Below are positions 18,673-25,268 of a stretch of 25,268 nt of DNA, piece by piece. The notes beneath the pieces were generated by a model. The model made no database searches. It was given only the letters and a program-made list of their open reading frames with translations, and had not been told where the DNA came from. The stretch's first letter is position 1; each line of letters starts with the position of its first letter. The stretch covers positions 1 to 25,268 of the forward strand of contig VCMS01000479.1 in assembly GCA_022539475.1 (NCBI GenBank), given 5' to 3'. The stretch comes from Gracilaria domingensis (Eukaryota > Rhodophyta > Florideophyceae > Gracilariales > Gracilariaceae). The translations under genes and the position numbers were made by a program.

Positions 18673-19455
18673 TACTGAATGTGCTTCCTTATCAAAGAAT
18701 AGTAGATAAAACACCGACAGTTAGAAATGTATGAATAATCTAAAGACCTCTTCCACCGATCGATGTCCTGAGTAACGTCCTTCATACAGTTTATCGTAAC
18801 AGAACGTAGATGATGTAAAGAAGAAGTTGTGGATTGAGACCGCAGCAGGTGAGAACAATGAAGGGAAAGTCGGGGAGCGATCATCGGTGTGCGTTGCATA
18901 TGTTTCCATTCTGCGAAAAGCACACCAGGCCGTGTTGATTTTGTTGCCAGAGTGGGTAGCAGATTCAGAGTCTCACTCAATCATACCGAATGCCTGAGCA
19001 CCATTATAGAACGTGGTTCGCTGCAGAGGAATGCTGGTCAAGCCCGTACATGAAGAACGGGCATTGGCATTTGACATGAAAAAAGAGCCTAAACCCAATT
19101 CATACTAGAAACTGTATACCCAGAAGAGAAACCCAAGGCACCTCCAGCGTTCTTCTCCACACATTAATCACCGCAAAGCAGCCTCACGGTTAAATAGCTT
19201 TTCGTCAAATTCTTGAAACGAATGCGTTAACCACGATTACTTCTATTGGGGAGGGCAAAAAATGGCTGGGCAGACTCAGCTAAACTGTTTCAGGAGCCTT
19301 TATAATTCATCAATTGAATTGTCTTTCGAACAGCTATGTTTGTGAATTGCTTAAAAAAAAAGGTGATGCAATATCTCAGGTGAGCAGCTCAAACTCACGT
19401 AGAATATGGCGCAGATGAGACTGAACGTAGGTTTCTTGGAACTTGCTTAGAAGTA
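18673..19455. other. Upstream flank of the ectodomain gene, no gene seen
   Basis: Short frames only. This is the expected 5' region of the minus-strand ectodomain gene. I could not pick out a convincing TATA box or repeat. Confidence 0.4.
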
Positions 19456-19582
19456 GTGGGATGCGCTGTTGGTAAAGAAAAGCACCAGTTTACGGGATCA
19501 TCGATCCTGTTCCAGACCAAAGTAGCTATCCACATCGACCATCCATTCGCCAATTTGTACCACTCCTTCGATTGCAGCATAG

Positions 19583-20045
19583 TACTTATGCCGCGGATGC
19601 AAAAGATCACAGCGTATCCAGGACATCAAGGCGAGCGGCAGCACCATCAACAGCAGAGTCTGTGATAGCGCGTTCGCGACGTGGCTGCCCGCTGCCATTC
19701 TGCTGTGCGCTGTTCAGGTCATCAGACTGGTGTTGTGGCTCTTCGCCATGATGCGCAGGTTGGGACGGTTTGCACGGCGCGTCGGAAACAGGCAATCACG
19801 CCGGCGATGAAGACATGTTGCGCACATGCTCGGATTACAGCTTTTGTGCCGACAGCGACGTGGGAGAGAACGACGCGCCGCACTTTGTCGCTCGAACTAA
19901 GAGGGGGATCATCTGGTGGCTGGAGAAAGAACAGTCGTTTCCCACAGTCCGGCGCGTCGTCGAAGCTAACGGATATTTGCCTCGCGTTATTAACGCGGGT
20001 CGGGTACGACCATTTCTTGCAGCGCGACGTAACAATTTGGTGTGA
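19583..20045 (+). pseudogene. Broken single-pass membrane protein fragment
   Basis: Frame 2 (19583-19810) gives CRGCKRSQRIQDIKASG, then a strong membrane helix FATWLPAAILLCAVQVIRLV followed by LWLFAMM, and at once an Arg-rich stretch RRLGRFARRVGNRQSRRR, as expected on the cytosolic side. After the TGA at 19808-19810 the sense moves to frame 3 (19803-20045): GDEDMLRTCSDYSFCADSD, RGIIWWLEKEQSFPTVRRVV, ending NNLV-stop. A less certain N-terminal continuation lies in frame 1 (19456-19580). I recognise no family. The switch of frame inside a continuous-looking protein points to a one-base change and a dead gene. Confidence 0.4.
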
Positions 20046-20070
20046 AACGGCACGGGGTTTTTAGTTTGAA

Positions 20071-20101
20071 AACATCATCCTGATGACGTCATGATGATGT
20101 T
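20071..20101. promoter_or_regulatory. Palindrome with a consensus CRE (TGACGTCA)
   Basis: aacatcatc-(ctg)-at flanks gacgtc with atgatgatgtt on the other side, an inverted repeat of 11 bases with one 3-base bulge. At its centre is TGACGTCA (20084-20091), the bZIP/CREB-type site. No gene start is close enough to assign it, and such an 8-mer can occur by chance. Confidence 0.35.
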
Positions 20102-21042
20102 AAGGAAGAGCCAAGCACGTTAGCGGTTTACGAGTCGCACGGACCGTACTAATCACTTTAATTGCCAGCCGCTGCCTCCACTGCTGCGCTGGAGCTCCAG
20201 CGCTCGAGCTCTGGCGTATACGGTGCCGCAACCCCTAGCAAAACCCATTGTCATTGAATCATCATGCGGCAGTAAATGAAATTGATATCTTTCAATAAAA
20301 TGTAAGGGCACTTTCGAGCAATTTAATTTTTTCAAAAAATCACACTCATGGAAATGTCAGTGAAACAAAAAATTACTTATTCTTCAATGACGTTGGTCAT
20401 ATTACCTTACTACACCAGTCACTTTGTCTGCAAGTCTACTGAAAACCCTTTTAGTTTTCCCTTTACGAGTTTTGCCTGGGAAACTGCACCAGGGGGAAAA
20501 TGCGCAAGATGTACTGCCCTCGGAGCCTGAGCGCCGCGCCTCGTCGACCGGGGCTCAATCGCTTCTGAACCGTGAAAGGCGGTTGGCCGCAGCGCCCGCG
20601 TCTTCCCGCCTTCGAATCGAGCTCGTCCCTGGCCGTACCTGCCTCTCGCCCCCACGCCACTCCCCTCAGCCCTTTCACACCACTTTCCAGCTGCCTGCTG
20701 CCATCTTCGCGCCCACGTCCGTACAACAATTAAGCCCTCCTCTTTAGCGACAACCTCCAGCCCATCGTAATCCGTACCCTACTCTTCTGAGCTTCTGCGC
20801 ACCTCCGAACAAGCACTGGTTACCTCCCACTGCTCATCTACCACTCTCCTCCACGCGTTGATCTCAATCGTTTCGACTTCCACAGTTCCACGCCGCTTTT
20901 CACCTCCGGCCTTCTCTCTCTGTCTCCTGACTCCTAACAGCGCCAAAAACTCCCCCTGCACCTTCTCGGCCACTCTGCGCAAACTTCATTCTGCTAAAGC
21001 CTTACTCTTCTGCTGGTATACCAACCTACGCACAACGCCATC
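20102..21042. other. Mixed, pyrimidine-rich stretch with no supportable gene
   Basis: From about 20,600 to 21,100 the plus strand is strongly C/T-rich, which opens long low-complexity frames on both strands (Pro/Ser/Leu-rich on +, Arg/Glu/Gly-rich on -). None has a recognisable domain. The minus-strand piece 20779-20982 (VAEKVQGEFLALLGVRRQRE) is the most protein-like. Confidence 0.3.
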
Positions 21043-21309
21043 ATGGAGTCGCCACCGCACTCCGTACTCGACAACAACACCCTCCGTTCCGCCTGCACCG
21101 CCTGCATGCGCACATCGAAATTCTTTTCTGGCTGCCGCAAACGTACCACGATTTCGCGCAACTTATCAAGTCCGATCCGCAACTGCAACGACAAACAACT
21201 GTTTACCAAAACATGTAAGCTTCTTTTCAAAGCATTGTCTCAGCCTTCAACAAAGACGCAGCTGTCGCATTGTATGCATTGTTCTCCAAATCTATTTCCT
21301 TATCAGTAA
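21043..21309 (+). CDS. Hypothetical 88-residue Cys-rich ORF
   Basis: ATG at 21043 in good eukaryotic context (atcatgg). The peptide starts MESPPHSVLDNNTLRSACTA and carries a C-x2-C (ACTACMRT) plus scattered Cys (FFSGCRKR, RNCNDK, TKTCKLLF, HCMHC). The spacing suggests a metal-binding module, but I recognise no family. It overlaps another open frame on the same strand (20858-21313), and composition alone could keep both open. Confidence 0.25.
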   Translation: MESPPHSVLDNNTLRSACTACMRTSKFFSGCRKRTTISRNLSSPIRNCNDKQLFTKTCKLLFKALSQPSTKTQLSHCMHCSPNLFPYQ

Positions 21310-21495
21310 GTAACTTCACTCAGTACAGTCTTTGCTAATCAGGAACAAGAACGGTCATGATTTTGAAAGTACTAACATGGCATCAATCTCTTGTACTGAC
21401 TTCATACAATTTTCTGCCGGCAGTATATGATCCGTGGCGAAAATGAGACGAATTGCATCTCATATATAACTTATGTACGTCACATAAATACTTCA

Positions 21496-22452
21496 CTAAC
21501 GTCTTCCATGAGCAGACGGCCCACTGACTCTTTTGCTTACGCGACCACGGGTACCACGTCGAGAATGCAATGCACGACGACGATGCACAATGTTTGGAGT
21601 ATTGTTTTCATTGGTATCGGCTCTGCTTGCAGAAGGCATCTCGAGACCGGGGCGAGGCAAAACACGGAATGAAACAGTTCGAGAATTTGCGATAGAAAAC
21701 TCTCTCTGATCTGTCTCACGTTGGACAATGCGGTTCTGCTGTACGTCTTGCACCTCCGTGCGCAAAGAAGGGGCTGGACCAGGTAATATTTCATCATCAT
21801 TATCACGTAGCGTATCTGTCACTTCATGCGCGGGCTCAGACGTGTTTGCTTCCAAAGTAACTGCGTGTGCAGGTTGGTTGTGAGATACCGCAGGACTCAT
21901 GTAAGTTGAAACTTGCTGGTCACTTGGCAGTGCATTGGGCGTTCCACGTGATTCTGTTTGCGACTCGTTGGCTTGTTCCAAACCTGAGCCACTGCGGTAC
22001 TTACGATCGCGTCTAAGGCTTTCTTGAATAAGCATGTTCACAGCCCACTGACCCTCGGCCTTCCTCAAAATGCGGTAATGTCTTTCGACTCTTGTACGGA
22101 GCTCAACAGCAATTGTCGGATGGTCGCGAACCAGTTTACGGTACCTGAGAGTTCCATCGTCAGGAACGGAGCGAGTAAAGTAGATGTACTCTCGAATACT
22201 GCTTGTGGCTGAGAAGATAAATTCTTCCGATATGGGCAGCTGCGGATTATATTCACGACCTTCATACACAGCCATCTTTCGGTTAAATATTTCACGCATG
22301 CGACGTTTTGATCCTTTACCCTCCACCCCATGTTTGTCTTTGCGACGAGATTCAGTGCGAGTCGGAATGGATAAAACGCGCTCCCCTGAAGGTAAGGAGT
22401 CCGTATTCCCACTCTGCTGGTTTGAGAGAGTTGACTGACCTTGTGCAAACAT
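21496..22452 (-). CDS. Intact basic ORF, probable transposon-associated protein
   Basis: An uninterrupted frame. The first ATG is at 22452, giving 318 residues; the open frame extends to 22479 only through a TTG. Residues about 34-59 are strongly basic (SRRKDKHGVEGKGSKRRMRE), a likely DNA-binding or nuclear-localisation stretch. Residues about 65-150 look alpha-helical and folded (RSVPDDGTLRYRKLVRDHPT, then RVERHYRILRKAEGQWAVNM). Residues 150-270 are polar and disordered-looking. The C terminus is again basic (RRRALHSRRGTRGRVSKR). I recognise no family. It is divergent from the damaged transposase at 22773 with about 320 bases between the two starts, so I infer it is the second protein of that element, like the accessory DNA-binding proteins of CACTA-type transposons. 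It could also be an unrelated host gene. Confidence 0.6.
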   Translation of the reverse strand: MFAQGQSTLSNQQSGNTDSLPSGERVLSIPTRTESRRKDKHGVEGKGSKRRMREIFNRKMAVYEGREYNPQLPISEEFIFSATSSIREYIYFTRSVPDDGTLRYRKLVRDHPTIAVELRTRVERHYRILRKAEGQWAVNMLIQESLRRDRKYRSGSGLEQANESQTESRGTPNALPSDQQVSTYMSPAVSHNQPAHAVTLEANTSEPAHEVTDTLRDNDDEILPGPAPSLRTEVQDVQQNRIVQRETDQREFSIANSRTVSFRVLPRPGLEMPSASRADTNENNTPNIVHRRRALHSRRGTRGRVSKRVSGPSAHGRR

Positions 22453-22772
22453 GGGGAACGAGAAACTGTACGGATGCAATGCAGCGACGAAACCTCAAAC
22501 ACAACGAATCAGGGATGAATTGTGACACAGAGTTGGGGCTCAGGGAAGACCATAGAAGGTTAGCATGGTATCATGGGAGAAGAGAGAGATGCGCAGGTTG
22601 ACGGGTATTTATACGAGTTTGTCGCATACAGTTTCGTTTCGTTTAAGATGGGAAGATAACTGCTCTTCATCCAATGATTTTGTCACTCGAGTTTGTTTTC
22701 CACCTGCTCCCCCATCTGTACCCAAGGTTCTGTGTGCGTTGATTCAGCAGGAACAGTCTGTATTTTCACATT
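22453..22772. promoter_or_regulatory. Divergent promoter region of the transposon-like unit
   Basis: This gap separates the minus-strand basic ORF from the plus-strand transposase and must hold both promoters if the unit was functional. A TATA-like tatttata lies at 22606-22613, about 150-160 bases from either start codon. I see no strong inverted repeat here. Confidence 0.35.
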
Positions 22773-25135
22773 ATGGCTCCAAGAAAGCGGTTTCGTCAAA
22801 ATCCTGGGTCACGCGCAAGGGAAGGGTATCTGCCGCCTCCAATCCCAGCTAATATCAACGCTCAGCACAGCAACGAATCTCAGAGGAGCTCATTTGATAC
22901 TGTTTCTGAAGCGATCAAAGCGCTGGGACATGATGACCAGGGAGATTTTGCTGAGACGCATGGGAACCGAAACAAACACGTCCATATCTCGCATGCTCAA
23001 AACTCCGTGTTGGGACAAGAAATATACCCAGTTCACGATCATACAGCCAAACGGATTAGACTAAGCTCCAGTGAGGAGAGAAACAAAGAAAATAACCAAC
23101 TTCAACGAGAAGTCAGCAGTATGGTTCAAGGAAATGAACAGTTCAATTTTGACATCTGAACTGATGCTAGTGCATTGGACACGGACGTTCAACACAATGA
23201 TAATACGATACCTGGAACTATGGCAGTAGTGAACAGTGTTGAATAAGAGGAGGCTGGAAATATGGAGAACATGAATCATATTCAGGAACAACATGGCTTA
23301 TCTGCTCCACCTTTTGAGCACACCGACTCTGGTTCGGTAATAGGTGAAAATGAATACGACGAGGTCGTTCTTTCTTATCCGGAGAGTAATGTATGCTCTG
23401 TACAAGAACTTGATGGCTCCGCTCCTTTTCATGGAATGTATGGGGATCGAGAACACATCGAGACACAGCGCCTACTGAAGGTTCTGGCTATAATTGAGTA
23501 CGGTTGACTTTCCGAAAACCAAGCTAGACGTTTGTTGAAAACCAGTGTGGTACGATCCAGGTACAGCTATGACTCCGTCATAAACTACGTGCGCAGTCGC
23601 TTGGGAGTTCGGCGCAGATTTGGTTTCATGTGCAATGAAGAGCACGCTATATATTTTGAGAAGTATAGGTCCGACCTTCAATGTCCGAGCAGCAAATGCA
23701 ATCTGGCATTGTCTGCACATCGACGGTATTGGTACGGACTCCTCTCAGAACAGATCTCTGCGTTGTGTCGGGAGCGTGATTCCTTTCAAGAGTTATTGGA
23801 GGGATGTAACAGAGCCTACAAAGCTGCTGCCACGAATGACGAAAATGAAGTTTCTTATCTTGAGGACTATTACTACGGCACATATTTTCGTAATCAGCAT
23901 GGAGAACGGATGCACATTTGGAACGAAGGCCACGAATGGTATGTGTTTCTTTCATTTTCATCCGATGGGGTTGAGGTGTTTAAAGGGCGAAAAGTCACAA
24001 AATCTCTGTGGCCACTAATGTTCACCATCCTCAACTACATTCCAGAGAACCGCTTCAAAGCCGCGAATGTACTCTTGTCTGCATTTGTCCCTTGCTGACA
24101 CGACACGGAGCTCTTCGACAGTTTTCTATCACCTCTCATCGAGGATATAGCGCAATTGCAAAACGGGGTGGGAGTACGTTGCAATGACGGAAAATTACCT
24201 ACCGTTTATGCCCATATCGTGTTTATCACGGCCGATTGGCCTGCGGCAAGCAAAATGCTTGGCATAAAGGGCCATAATGCTGAACGCCGTGCCGGAAGTG
24301 TCACAAACAAGCTGGAAGAACGGTCGGAGGAGGAACCCATTTGTGGATGATACTGGATCCTGGAAACGTGGGAACGGTTCGTGAAGTAAACCTGCAGAGC
24401 AGTCCAGAGCTCTATATTAACCTTGAATGAAATCGGTTGCGCAGTGCGCAGCAGTTTTCAAGGACATGTATAGAGTTGGAAAGGGCGCGGACTCAGGCCG
24501 CGAGGCAAATTCTAATGAAAAATACAGGAATCAAGCGCCGTCCTTTTTTGGGAAAACTCGAACTTGATATATTCCAGTGTGCTCCCTACGATCCCATGCA
24601 TCAATGGCTTCTGAGATGGGTCAAACATCTCGTTGCTTTAACAATTGGCTCGCATGCCAAATGCGATTCATCCAAACATAGGTTTGTCATTGAGCAAGGG
24701 ATCTTGGATATCATCAATGACACGCTTTCCGTTGGATACAAGGGATTCCGGCGGTTTGGGGCGCCCTCCTGATTTATTTAAACACATAGGTGGATTCAAA
24801 GCAGAAGATTTTCAGAATCTGGCGTTGTTCTATGGCCCTTCTGTGTTTAACCACACATCGATTTACAGAAGATTAACGAAACTATGGAGCATTCTTCGAA
24901 GATCACTTACATTCTCTTCGACACAAATCCACGAAGAGATGAAATAGCTCGATTAAGGAACCTTGTGGTACAGCTTCTTTCGATGTTTGTGTACTTTGTG
25001 TTTGACGGGAGCTATACTGCGTTCTGTCTCACCCCAGCGACGCACTGCGTGTTGCACTTCCCTGAAATGCTACAGGAGTGTGGACCTTTGAGGAATGTGT
25101 CGCAGTTCATAGCCGAACGCGTGGCCGGACGCTAA
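22773..25135 (+). pseudogene. Heavily damaged DNA transposase (CACTA/Plavaka-like superfamily)
   Basis: ATG 22773 begins MAPRKRFRQNP and one frame stays coding-like to ~24280 despite stops at 23157 (TGA), 23244 (TAA), 23505 (TGA) and 24096 (TGA). It carries YYYGTYFRNQHGER, YVFLSFSSDGVEVFKGRK, the SLWPLMFTILNYIPENRFKA strand pattern, AANVLLSAFVP and FITADWPAASKMLGIKGHNA. At ~24281 the sense shifts to frame 2 with the T-P-C-R-K-C-H-K knuckle, GTHLWMILDPGN, a TGA at 24428, then CAPYDPMHQWLLRWVKHLV (the conserved D-x-M-H block). It shifts again at ~24765 (DLFKHIGGFKAEDFQNLAL) and at ~24940 (IARLRNLVVQLLSMFVYFVF), ending with HFPEMLQECGPLRNVSQFIA and ERVAGR at a stop. All blocks are in family order, so this is a full-length dead copy. 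Unlike the copy at 6006-7943 it has no N-terminal C2H2 finger. Confidence 0.8.
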
Positions 25136-25268
25136 CATATATGCGGAGGTCTACGCAGCGGCCAGAAGCGAATCTATTTCATAAAACTCATACCCTATTT
25201 GGTCTGCAGTTACTAGATGGTGGAATGGGGTTAAGGTTAGAGAAAGACGGGTAGGGAGGCGAGGCAGG
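25136..25268. other. Window edge downstream of the transposase
   Basis: No gene is visible. If this is still inside the element, its terminal inverted repeat lies here or beyond the window. Confidence 0.3.

Noticed and set aside
20424..20747. 107-codon Ser/Pro-rich ORF on the plus strand
   Set aside because: The pyrimidine-rich composition keeps several frames open on both strands at once, and no domain or start context is convincing.

Overview
The window looks like nuclear DNA from a eukaryote with few introns, most plausibly a red alga. A florideophyte such as Chondrus is my best guess, but it is inferred and was not checked by any search. There are no operons or Shine-Dalgarno-type starts. 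Genes are far apart and on both strands, and much of the recognisable sequence is decayed. The homology calls are eukaryotic: an RCL1-type rRNA-processing protein, a Wntless-type membrane domain joined to a class-3 lipase, and two cut-and-paste transposases.

Layout. 1-2480: fragments of a signal-peptide ORF and a broken von Willebrand A-like domain. 2906-4225 (-): an intact ATP-grasp ligase, the clearest functional gene. 4262-4736: four near-perfect palindromes with TTAGGG/CCCTAA cores, nested inside an outer inverted repeat, just upstream of the ligase start codon. 6006-7943 (-): a decayed C2H2-type transposase. 8313-9623: a chain of six hairpins and a tandem duplication of about 340 bp. 10,500-11,300: a GC-rich, CpG-rich stretch with a weak membrane-segment ORF. 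11647-12820 (+): a full-length RCL1 pseudogene. 13262-13699 (+): remains of a small secreted-protein ORF.

13674-18672 (-): two adjacent decayed genes, or one very large one. The 5' part has a signal peptide and an F-x-N-C-T-F repeat ectodomain. The 3' part has a cytosolic region, a Wntless-like multi-pass membrane domain and a class-3 lipase. 19583-20045 (+): a broken single-pass membrane protein fragment. 21496-25135: a transposon-like unit with an intact divergent basic ORF (-) and a badly damaged transposase (+).

How the parts relate. Apart from the ligase and the basic ORF at 21496-22452, nearly every long homology is interrupted by in-frame stops and frameshifts while staying readable end to end. 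This fits copies that decayed by point mutation in a transposon-rich region. No working pathway can be built from this window alone. All homology calls come from reading motifs and family patterns by eye.
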